Source: CAZUZD01 sp964624465 (GTDB lineage: Bacteria; Planctomycetota; Planctomycetia; Isosphaerales; Isosphaeraceae). Taken from it: 62,237 nt of DNA. Below, piece by piece: positions 1 through 8,925 of the stretch (the first letter of the stretch is position 1; the number at the start of each line of letters is the position of its first letter). The stretch is from contig CAZUZD010000005.1 of assembly GCA_964624465.1 (NCBI GenBank), positions 1 through 62,237 of the forward strand, written 5' to 3'. The translations under genes and the position numbers were made by a program. The notes below the pieces were generated by a model. That model made no database searches and was not told where the DNA came from. It saw only the letters and a list, made by a program, of their open reading frames with translations.

Positions 1-159
1 ATCCAGCGGTATCTCAGGCTGTTGAGCGTGAGCGATCCGTCAGACAGGCGCTAGCAGTCGGCCCCCCCGACGTCTGGGTGGCGTCGAATCTCTTGGGGGT
101 CGCCAGACTTCCCGGTCGGAATGACCGACCCTGAGGTCCGGGCTTTTTGTCGCGGTTCA

Positions 160-1324
160 TCACCCCACCTCCCCCATGATGGAGGCCGTCCGCCGTAGGT
201 CGGCCTCGGCATAGATCTGGGTCGTCCGGATGTTCGTGTGGCCGAGGATGACCTTGGCGGCCTCGATGTCGTAGCGGGCCCGCAGCATCGTCGCGGCGTT
301 GTGACGGAGCTGGTTGGGTACCCAGCGCCCGACCTTCGCCCGGTCCGAGGCGCGACGGATCGCCTGGATGTAGCCGTTCCTCGAGTACTGGTCGCGCAGG
401 CGTCGACGCTTGCGGATCTGCTGCTCCAATTCTGTGCGGGGCCGTGGGGCCTGTTCGATGGCGCAGATCGAACTCGCGGAGCTGCTTCGGCCCGAAGAGA
501 CACTCGTCGGGGGCCGCGCGGAGCGAGGGGGTCAGCTCCGCCTGGGCCTCGGGTCCGAGGAACACGATCCGCTCGTGGCCCTGGTGCTCAAGCTTGTGGC
601 TGTTCGGGCGGTAGGCCCAGACGGTCGCGGAGGTGTCGAAGTCGGTCCCCCGCATTTGCAGCAACTCCCCCGGACGCATCCCGGTCAGGAGCTGGACCCG
701 GATCATGGCCCGCACCATCGGTTGGGCGGCCTCGAGCGTCGGCAGCAGTAGCTCGTCTGGGACGGGGCGTACCGGCTGCGTCTCGCCGGCGGGCGTCCGC
801 CCGCGCTTCAGGCCACCGACCGCGGTCAACGCCTGCCAGACCTCGGCCGGCACGAGCTCGTTCTCGACGCCCCACCGGAAGACGGTCTTGACGATCCGCG
901 CCAGGCGGTTGACTCCCCCGCGGGTCAGGCCGTCGGCCACCCAGCGGTCCCGGCAGGACTTCAGCGCCAGCGGTCCGAAGGCGTCCACGCGGGTGTGTGC
1001 GTAGAGCTGGCGGAGGGTCTGAACGGCTCGGCGGACCGAGTGGATCTCGCTCGTCGGCTTGCCATTCTTGGTGTAGTACGTCGTCGCGTGCTCGACGAAC
1101 TCGACGCAGAGCTCGGCGACTGTGAGGTCGGTCCGGGGCGGGGGCTGGCGGGCTTGTCGGCGAGCCCGGGAGGTCGTCTCGTCGACCAGGCGGTCGTACT
1201 CGGCGCGAGACCGGGGCGACCCGTCGGGGCCCAGGTAGTATATCTTCCCCTTGATCGTCGTGATCGCCTGACCGCTGGCTTTGTGGAGGCGATAGGAGCC
1301 GATTCGGGCGCGTGGACGAGCCAT
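160..1324 (-). pseudogene. Tyrosine recombinase/integrase, frameshifted
   Basis: Site-specific recombinase of the phage-integrase family, broken by a frameshift. From the ATG at 1324 (GGAG about 10 nt upstream) one frame gives the N-terminal Lsr2-like start, the SAM-like core-binding domain and the first half of the catalytic domain, including the box I arginine in LLTGMRPGELLQ. That frame then runs into Pro/Arg-rich nonsense. The rest of the catalytic domain (NQLRH, ILGHTNIRTTQIYAEAD with the tyrosine nucleophile) continues in another frame and stops at 160. The switch falls at about 435-490, a net one-base shift. Box II reads N-x-x-R rather than the usual H-x-x-R. The gene lies just 3' of tRNA-Ala, a classic integration site, so it probably marks the edge of an element extending left of the window. 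A sequencing indel is the main alternative to true decay. Confidence 0.8.
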
Positions 1325-1443
1325 GGGCAGGGGTCTCCGGGCCTGGGTACACAATGATACCCAGTTAAGAGCCGACCTGTTTTCTGGTGTCAACGGTCGC
1401 GGCGCTTGACCCAAGCCCTTAGCCTTGAGAGGCTTGCGACCAG

Positions 1444-1516
1444 TGGAGACGACCGGGATCGAACCGGCAACCTCCTGCTTGCAAAGCAGGCGCTCTCCCA
1501 GTTGAGCTACGTCCCC
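1444..1516 (-). tRNA. tRNA-Ala (anticodon UGC)
   Basis: A complete 73-nt cloverleaf folds on the minus strand. The acceptor stem is GGGGACG with CGTCTCC (one G-U pair) and discriminator A. The D stem is GCTC/GAGC, the anticodon stem CCTGC/GCAGG with loop TTTGCAA, and the T arm GCCGG-TTCGATC-CCGGT. The anticodon TGC is at 1481-1483. CCA is not encoded. The gene sits between the broken integrase and a divergent hydrolase gene; its 3' half is the likely attachment site used by the integrase. Confidence 0.97.
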
Positions 1517-1528
1517 ATCTTGGGGAGT

Positions 1529-1557
1529 ATCTTAGCGACGGGTGAGGCGGCTGGGAA
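1529..1557 (-). promoter_or_regulatory. Promoter of tRNA-Ala
   Basis: On the minus strand TTCCCA (1557-1552), a 17-nt spacer and TAAGAT (1534-1529) resemble a sigma70-type promoter. The -10 box ends 12 nt before the tRNA 5' end, the expected distance for a short-leader tRNA transcript. This is inference from spacing and sequence only. Confidence 0.5.
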
Positions 1558-1602
1558 CGGCAGTTGGCTGTGGGGTGGGCTCGGAGAGCCCGGGAGGGCG
1601 CG

Positions 1603-2895
1603 ATGGTGCATGTGGGGTTCGCGGAGGTGGACATCACGCCGGAGCCGGGGGCGCAGAGTCCGGGGGGGATGGCCGTGCGGCGGCTGGAGGCGGTTGTGGA
1701 CCGGCTCAAGGCGGTGGCGATGGTGGTGCGGAACGAGCACCGCGCGGTGGCGCTGGTCGGGATCGATGCGCTGTTCATCGGGGCAACGGCAACGGCCCGG
1801 GCGCGGAGGGTGATCGAGGCGGGGACGAAGGGGGCGATCGCGGGGGATGCGGTCCTGATCGGGGCCAGCCACACGCACAGCGGTGGGCCGATCGCGAGCT
1901 GCTTCGAGTCGGAGGAGGATCCACACTATTCAGACCGAGTCGCGGACCGGGTGGCCGAGGCGGTGCTGTCGGCCTGGGCGAGTCTGCACGTGGCGGAGCT
2001 GGGCATCGGCGTGGGGCACGAGCCGAGCATCGCGTTCAACCGCCGGTTCCTCATGCGCGACGGCTCGCAGGTGACGCATCCGGGGAAGGAGAATGCGGAC
2101 AAGGTGCGCCCGGCGGGCCCGATCGACCCAGAGGTCGGGGTCATCGCGGCACGCGAGCCGGGGGGCAAGCTGCTCGGGGTGTTCGTGAACTTCGCCTGCC
2201 ACCTCACCATCGGCCGGGGCGCGGGCTTCTCGGCGGATTATGTGTACGACCTGCGCGAGACCCTCCGGCGCCACTATGGCCGGCCGGAACTCCCGGTCGG
2301 ATTCCTGCTCGGCGCCGCCGGCGACGTGACGCAGGTGGACAACCAGCGACCTGGTCGAGAATTTGGACCCGATTGGGCGGCGCTGTTCGGGCTGGCGCTG
2401 GGGGCCGAGACGATTCAGGCCGTGGCCCGGATGACATTCACGGCCGAGGTTGCGCTGGATGCCGTGCGGACCACAGTACCGATCCCGCTGCGTGACGAGG
2501 CGGAGGTTCAGCGGCAGGCGCCTGGACTCGGGCTGGGTTCGGGCGACGCTGCCGACCGGATCTACCGCCGCGAGCTGGAGCTGCTTGCGCGGGAGCGAGC
2601 GGAGCAGCCCGTCGTCGATTGCGAGGTACAGGCGATTCGCCTCGGCGAGCTGGGGATCGTGACCAACGGCGCGGAGTTCTTCTGCCAGCTCGGGCTCGAC
2701 ATCAAGGCGGCCAGCCGGTTCCGCTCGACGTGGGTCGTGAGCCTGGCGAACCAGTGGATCGGCTACGTTCCAACGGCGACTGCCTATTACGCCGGCGGCT
2801 ACGAGCCGCGCACCGCTCGAAGCGCCAAGCTGGCGCCGTGGGCCGGGCAAACGTTGGTCCAGGCTTCGATGGCCGCGCTGGCGAAGCTCGAGTGA
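1603..2895 (+). CDS. Neutral/alkaline ceramidase N-terminal-domain hydrolase
   Basis: 430-residue protein matching the N-terminal catalytic domain of neutral/alkaline non-lysosomal ceramidases, which hydrolyse N-acyl amide bonds with a zinc ion. Visible signatures are the start VGFAEVDITPE, the zinc-ligand motifs ASHTHSGG and NFACH, GAAGDVTQ at the nucleophile position, NGAEFF, and GYVPTATAYYAGGYE near the end. It lacks the C-terminal domain of the classic enzymes (650-700 residues). The nucleophile loop has Thr where the bacterial ceramidases have Ser, so the substrate is uncertain. No signal peptide is obvious. I chose the ATG at 1603, preceded by GGGAGGG, over an upstream TTG at 1564. It is a single gene, divergent from tRNA-Ala and convergent with the next gene. 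Confidence 0.85.
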   Translation: MVHVGFAEVDITPEPGAQSPGGMAVRRLEAVVDRLKAVAMVVRNEHRAVALVGIDALFIGATATARARRVIEAGTKGAIAGDAVLIGASHTHSGGPIASCFESEEDPHYSDRVADRVAEAVLSAWASLHVAELGIGVGHEPSIAFNRRFLMRDGSQVTHPGKENADKVRPAGPIDPEVGVIAAREPGGKLLGVFVNFACHLTIGRGAGFSADYVYDLRETLRRHYGRPELPVGFLLGAAGDVTQVDNQRPGREFGPDWAALFGLALGAETIQAVARMTFTAEVALDAVRTTVPIPLRDEAEVQRQAPGLGLGSGDAADRIYRRELELLARERAEQPVVDCEVQAIRLGELGIVTNGAEFFCQLGLDIKAASRFRSTWVVSLANQWIGYVPTATAYYAGGYEPRTARSAKLAPWAGQTLVQASMAALAKLE

Positions 2896-3025
2896 GGCGA
2901 TTCCCACCCACGCGGAGGGATCGAACCTCGGGAGGGCCCGTTCCCGACCGCCTGCGTCTGGGTCTGGGTCGTCGCAGAATGTCCGCGATCGAGCCGGCTC
3001 CGGCAGCCGAGCCGGGCGCTGCGGA

Positions 3026-4867
3026 TCAGTGCGAGGCCATCCAGCCTTCAGCGTACTGGACGGCCTGCGACTTGTTGCGGAACGGCAGGGCGTGCCAGGC
3101 GTACTGGGGAATGGTGGGATCGGCGACGCGGTCGAGCCACTCGCGGATGAACATCGGCGACTGGCTGACCACGGTGCCGACCCGGAGCCGCCCGTCGGGC
3201 AGGGCCTGTTCGAAGACGACCGCGTAGTAGGGTGGGGGATCATACCGCATGGCGGACAGGTGCTTGCGGACCGCTCGATCCAGCCGGGGGAACTCGCGGC
3301 CGAAGATGGCGGCGAACCCCTCGACCTGCTCCTCGGCGGTGCGCTGGCTCAGCGGTTCCAGGAGGCTCATCTGCTTGAGATAGGCGACAAAGTCCTCGGT
3401 GCGTTTCTTGGCCAGGTAGTTCGTGAGGGCCCAGGCCAGGGCGTAATCGGTCGGGGTCAGGTCGGGGCGGGTGAGGAGGTACTCGACGGTCGAGCCGGCG
3501 GCGCGATCGCGGCCGACCTGCGCGCGGGTGGCGCGGGCCCCGCGGGCCTGCAAGCCCAGGCTGTCGTCGAGGTCGTGGATCGTGGCCAGGTGCAGCGACT
3601 GGACGTCGGGGAAGCCACGCCAGCCGCCCTCGGGCGTGGTCTCGTGGCCGGCGGCCAGCTCGGCGAGCCCCTCCACCAGCCAGAGCGGCCAGGGGGCCAG
3701 GCGCGGCTGGACGCCGATGTTCTGGAGGACCTGGTGCGTCCCCTCGTGGGCCACCGTCGCCGGCTGTCGGAGCGCGGCCAGGTGGGCCTCGTCGGCGGGG
3801 ACGTCGCGGTGCTCGAAGAAGACGATCCGGTTGGAGAGGATCTCGAAGTAGGCCTGGATCTCGGGCTGAATCGGCCGGCGAGCCCGGAACTCCTTCTCGG
3901 TCCGGTAGATGATGGCGACCAGCGGGAACTCGGCCTCGTGGACATCGAAACCCATGCCGCGGAATCGCTCGACCAGGCCGGCGTACAGGCTTTCCAGCAG
4001 GCGGGCGCTGGCGGCGGCGAACTCAGGCGAGCCCTGGGAAAAGACCAGATAGTGCGCCGTCTGCTCGCAGCGGAAGTCCCGCAGTTCGCCGGCCTGAAGG
4101 GACTCGCGAAGGGCGGTGGCGGTCACCGGAGCGAAGGGCTCGTCGGTGTAGACCAGGCGGTTGGCCCCCACGATCTGGCCATCGGGCAGGAGCACCAGGC
4201 GCTCCGATTCCGGCCCGTACTGGCGCCCGATCTGGACCTGGCCGCCGGCGTCGCCGATGCGGACCCGCCTCGGCGCGGGCTCGATTTCGGGCTCCGGGTG
4301 GCGCGGAGTTGCCGCTGGGACCGGCGCGGGCGTGGCCGGCTCGTCGGCGACGGCTGGCCTGGGCGGCGACGGCGCCAGGCGGGGCACGGGTGACCTCAGC
4401 AGGGCGGGGTCGGCGTCGAGCCGGAGTCGGGAGGCCAGCTCGGCCAGCGATCGCAGGCTCACGGCCGTCCCGCGTCCCGGGCGAGGCTCGGTCGGGTCGG
4501 GCAGGGGGATCATGCCCGTCGGGCGCAGATCGGACGGCCGGGACGAGGGCCCGAAGACGGCCGTGGGGAGTGGGGGCGGTGCCAGCACGCAGATCGTCGC
4601 CAGCCCCGCCAGGATCAGCGTACTGGTGAGCAGACTCAACGGGGCCCGGTGCCGCGGTGGGGTGGGCAGGGGGCCCGGTGAGGGGCGTTGTGTCGGCGCC
4701 TCCATCGGAGCGGCCACGGTCGCCGGTGGGGTGGTCCGGGGTGCGGCCGACGGGGCGTCGGCGAGGGACCGGCCGCAGCGAGGGCAGGGTCGCGTCCTGG
4801 CCAGGTCGGGCCGGCTCGTGCGGAGCCGGACCCGGCAACCGGAACAGACCAGGACCGCGTGATCCAT
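3026..4867 (-). CDS. Zinc-ribbon, membrane-anchored DUF1570 putative metalloprotease
   Basis: 613 residues. The N-terminus is a zinc ribbon (C8-x2-C11 and C28-x2-C31), followed by a Pro/Thr-rich stretch and one hydrophobic segment (about residues 78-98), then a Pro/Ala-rich linker. The C-terminal half is the DUF1570 domain common in planctomycetes, with the gluzincin-type motif HEGTH at residues 374-378 and a downstream WLVEGLAE that can supply the third zinc ligand. I infer a membrane-tethered putative zinc peptidase with a cytoplasmic zinc ribbon; activity and substrate are unknown. The gene is convergent with the ceramidase-like gene. A second DUF1570 gene lies at 34670-36910 but has a signal peptide instead of the zinc ribbon. 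Confidence 0.85.
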   Translation of the reverse strand: MDHAVLVCSGCRVRLRTSRPDLARTRPCPRCGRSLADAPSAAPRTTPPATVAAPMEAPTQRPSPGPLPTPPRHRAPLSLLTSTLILAGLATICVLAPPPLPTAVFGPSSRPSDLRPTGMIPLPDPTEPRPGRGTAVSLRSLAELASRLRLDADPALLRSPVPRLAPSPPRPAVADEPATPAPVPAATPRHPEPEIEPAPRRVRIGDAGGQVQIGRQYGPESERLVLLPDGQIVGANRLVYTDEPFAPVTATALRESLQAGELRDFRCEQTAHYLVFSQGSPEFAAASARLLESLYAGLVERFRGMGFDVHEAEFPLVAIIYRTEKEFRARRPIQPEIQAYFEILSNRIVFFEHRDVPADEAHLAALRQPATVAHEGTHQVLQNIGVQPRLAPWPLWLVEGLAELAAGHETTPEGGWRGFPDVQSLHLATIHDLDDSLGLQARGARATRAQVGRDRAAGSTVEYLLTRPDLTPTDYALAWALTNYLAKKRTEDFVAYLKQMSLLEPLSQRTAEEQVEGFAAIFGREFPRLDRAVRKHLSAMRYDPPPYYAVVFEQALPDGRLRVGTVVSQSPMFIREWLDRVADPTIPQYAWHALPFRNKSQAVQYAEGWMASH

Positions 4868-4996
4868 TGGCGCCCCCAGGTGGACCGAGCCCTCCGAATG
4901 GCACGGCCTGAGGCCGTACCACTTAACTTACTACGCCGCCCGGGGGCGGGGAAGATGCCGTCCGCTGCAAACCACACGACTGACGGACCCGATCGG

Positions 4997-6487
4997 TCAG
5001 GTCAGGAACGAGCGGCGAAACTGCTGGAGCCACTCCAGCGTTGGTTTGGGGGTGCCGGCGGCGTCGCCGCGGAACAGGCCCGAGTGCGGGTAGAGGTGGG
5101 GGGCGGCGTCGGACGGGTCCAGCCAGGTCACCGACTGGACGAACGGCTTGGCCACGGCCATCCCGACCAGACGGCTGGCCCACGAGCGCTGGCTGGCCTC
5201 GTCGGGCGGGGCCGGCCACTGGTCGGCGGCCACGGTGATCGACCCATCAGCGCGGGGGTCGGGCCCGGCAGCCGAGGGGATCGCCAGGCCGACATGCAGC
5301 GGTAGGCCGACGAGGGCGTAGAGGTCGAGCAGCCGCGAGACGTCGAACAGGTCCCGCAGGTGGCTGCCGGGCCGGCTGTAGCCCAGGGCCAGTTCCACAC
5401 CGACGCCGCCCAGGCCGAGGTCGGCGCGGGCCAGGGAGTCGGCCAGGTGCAGGGGGCCGAGCTGGAACGGGCCCTGCGCCAGCCATTCGGCCCACGGGCA
5501 GTCGAAGTCCGCCACCAGTGCGGCGTCGGGGTCGGCCTGGCGGGCGACCTGCAGCAGCCGTGCGGTCAGGCGGATCTGCTGTTCTTCGCCCAGGCCCAGC
5601 ACCTCGCCGGTCGCCGGACGGGCGACGACGTGCCAGGTGTTGACCTTTCCGCGGAACCGGCCGATCACGTGGCTGACGAACTCGACGGCCTGCTGCTGGA
5701 TCTCCTCGAAGTCGCCCTGCCAGAGCCAGAGCCAGTCGGGGAACCCGCCGGGCCGGAAATCGATCAGGGGGCCGGCCGCGACGCTGAGTCGGCGCTTGCG
5801 GGCCCAGTGGACCTGGGCATCGGGCACCTCCCAGCGGGTGCGACCCTCATCCGGCGCCAGCTCGCGCCACGAGCACCGCACCCGGGCCGCGTTGAAGACC
5901 TCGGGGAACTGGGTGGCCCAGGGCCGCGACTTGGGTGCCCCCTCCAGGCCGCAGCCCAGCAGGGTGGCCAGCCTGGGCGTGTGTTCGAGGCGGCGGGCGA
6001 GGACCTGGTTGGTGTACGATTCGGCCAGCAGCCGTCCGGCGTTGCAGGCCGCCTTGAGGGTCTCGATCGCGGCCGTCGCCGACTCGTCGGGCCGGTCCTG
6101 ACGGGTGGCGGCCCTGGCGAAGCTGATCCGGGCGGCGTCCAGGGCGGCCGAGAGCTCGGGCCCCAGCCGGAGGCCGGCCTGCCGCCAGTCGGCGCACTGG
6201 TTGCGCACCTCGTTGAGCCGGCCGCGCGCCAGCTCGACGGCCAGGTCGTACGGCTCGGGACGCTCGGCCAGCGTGGCGGTACCCAGGAAGGGCCGGCCGA
6301 ACCCGGGGACCGGCCAGGGCACGTGCAGGCGGCCGCTCTCGGACGCCTCCCGGTGGACGATCAGCAGGCCGGCGCGCAGCTCCACGCGGCCGCGGGCCGG
6401 AGTGCGGTCCTGACCGGTGACGTAGGCGCGACGCAGGTCGGCCTCGCTGGAGGAGCCAGGCGGCAGGCGGAACTTGAACTGGCCCAT
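4997..6487 (-). CDS. GH10-like (xylanase-fold) protein, possibly non-catalytic
   Basis: 496 residues from the ATG at 6487, which begins MGQFKFRLPPG; an upstream ATG at 6508 is possible but adds nothing recognisable. The C-terminal half resembles a GH10 TIM barrel: a KVNTWHVV strand, ALVADFDCPW, GVGVELALGY and a late SVTWLD strand. In active GH10 xylanases the acid/base glutamate follows the first of these (WDVVNE). Here the same place reads W285-H-V-V-A-R, so the glutamate is replaced, while the nucleophile-like Glu in GVELALGY remains. No signal peptide is visible, which is odd for a polysaccharide-degrading enzyme. It may be a divergent hydrolase or a carbohydrate-binding relative. It lies 129 nt upstream of the zinc-ribbon DUF1570 gene on the same strand. 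Confidence 0.65.
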   Translation of the reverse strand: MGQFKFRLPPGSSSEADLRRAYVTGQDRTPARGRVELRAGLLIVHREASESGRLHVPWPVPGFGRPFLGTATLAERPEPYDLAVELARGRLNEVRNQCADWRQAGLRLGPELSAALDAARISFARAATRQDRPDESATAAIETLKAACNAGRLLAESYTNQVLARRLEHTPRLATLLGCGLEGAPKSRPWATQFPEVFNAARVRCSWRELAPDEGRTRWEVPDAQVHWARKRRLSVAAGPLIDFRPGGFPDWLWLWQGDFEEIQQQAVEFVSHVIGRFRGKVNTWHVVARPATGEVLGLGEEQQIRLTARLLQVARQADPDAALVADFDCPWAEWLAQGPFQLGPLHLADSLARADLGLGGVGVELALGYSRPGSHLRDLFDVSRLLDLYALVGLPLHVGLAIPSAAGPDPRADGSITVAADQWPAPPDEASQRSWASRLVGMAVAKPFVQSVTWLDPSDAAPHLYPHSGLFRGDAAGTPKPTLEWLQQFRRSFLT

Positions 6488-6553
6488 GCGTTGCCGACCA
6501 TCCCCCACCCGCTACGGCGATGCACCCCCCACGCCGGGGGGCTCGCACTGCTT

Positions 6554-7555
6554 TTATCGCTCCGCAGCCCCCGAATCTTCGGGCCAAACCGCGGCGTTGA
6601 TCAGATTGGCCGGCCGACGTCCCTCCAGCACGGCCACCACGTTGGCCGCCGCCATCCGCGACATGGCCGCCCGGGTGGCGTGGGTCGAGCTGCCCAAGTG
6701 TGGCAGCAACAGGGCGTTGTGGCAATCCGCCAGGCCGGCGGCCATCCGGGGTTCGTCCTCATAGACATCCAGGCCCGCCCCGGCGATGGAGCCCGCCCGG
6801 AGCGCCTCGACCAGGGCCGCCTCGTCGACGACCGGGCCGCGGGCCGTGTTGATCAGATACGCCGACGGCTTCATCCGCTGCAGCGCGGCCGCATCGATCA
6901 GGTGCCGGGTCTCGGCCGAGAGCGGCACGTGCAGGCTCACGAAGTCGCTGGCCGCGAGCAGCTCATCCAGGCCGACCGCCCGCGCGCCCAGGGCATCCAG
7001 CTCGGGGCTGGGGCGGCGGCCGTGGTACAGGACGGTCATCTCGAAGCCGAGGGCCCGGCGGGCGACGGCGGCGGCGATCCGGCCGGGGCCGATCAGGCCC
7101 AGGGTCGCGCCGGTCACGTCACCGCCGAGCATGTACAGGGGGCCCCAGCCGGGGAACCGGCCGGCCCGCATCTCGACGTCCCCCTCGGCGACCCGGCGGG
7201 CGACGCCCAGGATCAGGGCCCAGGTCAGGTCGGCGGTGGCGTCGGTCAGGATGCCGGGGGTGTTCGTGACCAGGATGCCCCGGCGGGTGGCCTCGGCCAC
7301 GTCGATGTTGTTGTACCCGACGGCCATGTTCGCTAGCACCCGGCAGCCCTGGGCCGCCTCCATCACCTCGGCGTCGATGGCGTCCGTCAGCAGGCAGAGC
7401 ACGGCGTCGCGGCCCCGGACCCCTGCCAGCAGCTCGGCGCGGGTCAGGGGCCGGTCGTGCGGGCTCATGTCCACCCGACCGGCGACGGCGGCGACCATCG
7501 ACGGGCCGGGCTCGGGGATCGGCCGGGTGATGAAGACGGAACCGGTTCCAGCCAC
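6554..7555 (-). CDS. D-glycerate dehydrogenase (glyoxylate/hydroxypyruvate reductase)
   Basis: 333-residue D-2-hydroxyacid dehydrogenase that would interconvert hydroxypyruvate or glyoxylate with D-glycerate or glycolate using NAD(P)H. The Rossmann motif is degenerate (LGLIGPGRIAAAVA). The catalytic set is present: Arg in NTARGPVVDE, Glu in YEDEP and His in LPHLGSSTHATR. The substrate-loop motif ANMAVGYNNIDV is typical of the GRHPR/GyaR subgroup. I chose GTG at 7555 because GCGGAG lies 9 nt upstream and homology begins at SVFITRPIPEPG; the open frame extends further upstream without homology. It is divergently transcribed from the SDR gene and has its own promoter at 7632-7660. Confidence 0.85.
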   Translation of the reverse strand: MAGTGSVFITRPIPEPGPSMVAAVAGRVDMSPHDRPLTRAELLAGVRGRDAVLCLLTDAIDAEVMEAAQGCRVLANMAVGYNNIDVAEATRRGILVTNTPGILTDATADLTWALILGVARRVAEGDVEMRAGRFPGWGPLYMLGGDVTGATLGLIGPGRIAAAVARRALGFEMTVLYHGRRPSPELDALGARAVGLDELLAASDFVSLHVPLSAETRHLIDAAALQRMKPSAYLINTARGPVVDEAALVEALRAGSIAGAGLDVYEDEPRMAAGLADCHNALLLPHLGSSTHATRAAMSRMAAANVVAVLEGRRPANLINAAVWPEDSGAAER

Positions 7556-7631
7556 GCGCGTGCACTCCGCAGGGACCACGCCGGCGCGGGGACCGGGATG
7601 CCGGGGTCCCCGTCGCCAGGATGACCGCCCC

Positions 7632-7660
7632 AGCATAGTCCGACGCCCGTCCCGTGTCAG
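7632..7660 (-). promoter_or_regulatory. Promoter of the D-glycerate dehydrogenase gene
   Basis: On the minus strand CTGACA (7660-7655), a 17-nt spacer and TATGCT (7637-7632). This is a near-consensus sigma70-type pair about 75 nt upstream of the GTG at 7555. Inferred from sequence only. Confidence 0.5.
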
Positions 7661-7754
7661 CCTGGCGTCGGCCCGGCATGCGGTATGCACCCGAGGGTGA
7701 GGTTTGATCGCACCGTCCGCGGTCGCCAGGGTTCAAGCACGGGGGAATGGCTCG

Positions 7755-8774
7755 ATGCAGACGCGCACGAAGCTGGGACTGGGAGTGCTGGCCGGGGCCG
7801 GGGCCCTCTGGAGCACCCGCACCTGGCTGCGGCACCGGCGGCAGATCGACCTCGCCGGCCGGGTGGTGGTCGTGACCGGCAGCAGCAGCGGGCTGGGTCT
7901 GATGCTGGCGCGCCAGGCGCTCCAGCAAGGGGCCCGGGTCGTGATCAACGGCCGTCGCGAGCCGGAGCTGGCCGCCGCGGAGGCCGAGCTGCGACGGCTT
8001 GGCCCGGTGCTGGCGGTGGTCGCCGACGTGAGCGTCGAGGCCGAGGCCCAGCGGCTCATCACCCGCGCCGTCGAGCACTTCGGCCGGCTCGACGTGCTGG
8101 TCAACAACGCCGGCATCATGCTCGTCGGCCCTCAGGCGGCGATGACGGCCGAGGATTACCGTTGGCTGATGGGAGTCAACTACTGGGGCGCCGTCTATCC
8201 CACCCTGGCCGCCCTGCCGCACCTGCGAGCCGCCGGCTTCGGGCGGATCGCGAACATCGTCTCGATCGGCGGTCTGACGACCGTGCCGCACCTGGGGGCC
8301 TATTGCGCCAGCAAGCACGCGCTGACGGGCTTCACCCGCAGCCTCCGGTCGGAGCTTGCGCGCGACGGCATCCTGGTCACCGGCGTGTACCCCAAGACGA
8401 TCCGCACCGGGGGGCACACCCACGCCTGGTTCAAGGGAGACCCGGCGGCCGAGTACCGCTGGTTCGCCGCCAGCGATACGCTGCCGCTGCTCTCGGCCTC
8501 GGCCGAGACCACGGCTCACAAGGTCTGGACGGCCGTCTGCCAGGGGGATCCCGAGCTGATCGTCGGGCTGGCCGCGCGATTCGCCACCGTGATGGATGCC
8601 CTGGTGCCCGAGTGGTCGGCCGAGCTCAAGGCAGTCATCGAGCGCAGCCTGCCCGCCGGTGCCAACCCCGGTGCCCCGGCGGTGCGCGGCGAGCAGATCG
8701 CCGGCACGGTGGCCGGCTTCTTCAATCGCCTGGTTCCCGAGACCGGCCGGCCCTCGGGCGAGCCGGCGTCGTGA
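7755..8774 (+). CDS. Short-chain dehydrogenase/reductase with N-terminal membrane segment
   Basis: 339-residue classical SDR oxidoreductase. The cofactor motif TGSSSGLG and NNAG motif are intact, as is the catalytic set with Ser in IVSIGG and YCASK. The N-terminus has a short hydrophobic stretch (about residues 8-20) before the Rossmann fold, suggesting peripheral or single-pass membrane attachment. The C-terminus extends about 80 residues past the usual SDR core, also seen in membrane-associated SDRs acting on lipids or retinoids. The substrate is not predictable. The start at 7755 is supported by GGGGGAA 7 nt upstream; an upstream in-frame ATG at 7704 lacks this. It is divergent from the glycerate dehydrogenase gene. 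Confidence 0.85.
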   Translation: MQTRTKLGLGVLAGAGALWSTRTWLRHRRQIDLAGRVVVVTGSSSGLGLMLARQALQQGARVVINGRREPELAAAEAELRRLGPVLAVVADVSVEAEAQRLITRAVEHFGRLDVLVNNAGIMLVGPQAAMTAEDYRWLMGVNYWGAVYPTLAALPHLRAAGFGRIANIVSIGGLTTVPHLGAYCASKHALTGFTRSLRSELARDGILVTGVYPKTIRTGGHTHAWFKGDPAAEYRWFAASDTLPLLSASAETTAHKVWTAVCQGDPELIVGLAARFATVMDALVPEWSAELKAVIERSLPAGANPGAPAVRGEQIAGTVAGFFNRLVPETGRPSGEPAS

Positions 8775-8925
8775 GCCGGAGGGCGGCACCGGCTCAGGGG
8801 ATCGCGCCAGGCCAGACCGCACAGGGGCTCTCCCGGCGCCGTCGGCGGCGCGTTAGAGTGACGCGGCCGGGGACCACGCGGGTCCCTCGGCACCGTCATT
8901 CCTCTCTGCCGCGAGGCCGATCGCC

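Noticed and set aside
90..160. Small inverted repeat (GGTCGG/CCGACC) beyond the integrase stop as a terminator
   Set aside because: Only 6 bp, no U-tract, and the flanking region is at the window edge; not strong enough to annotate.
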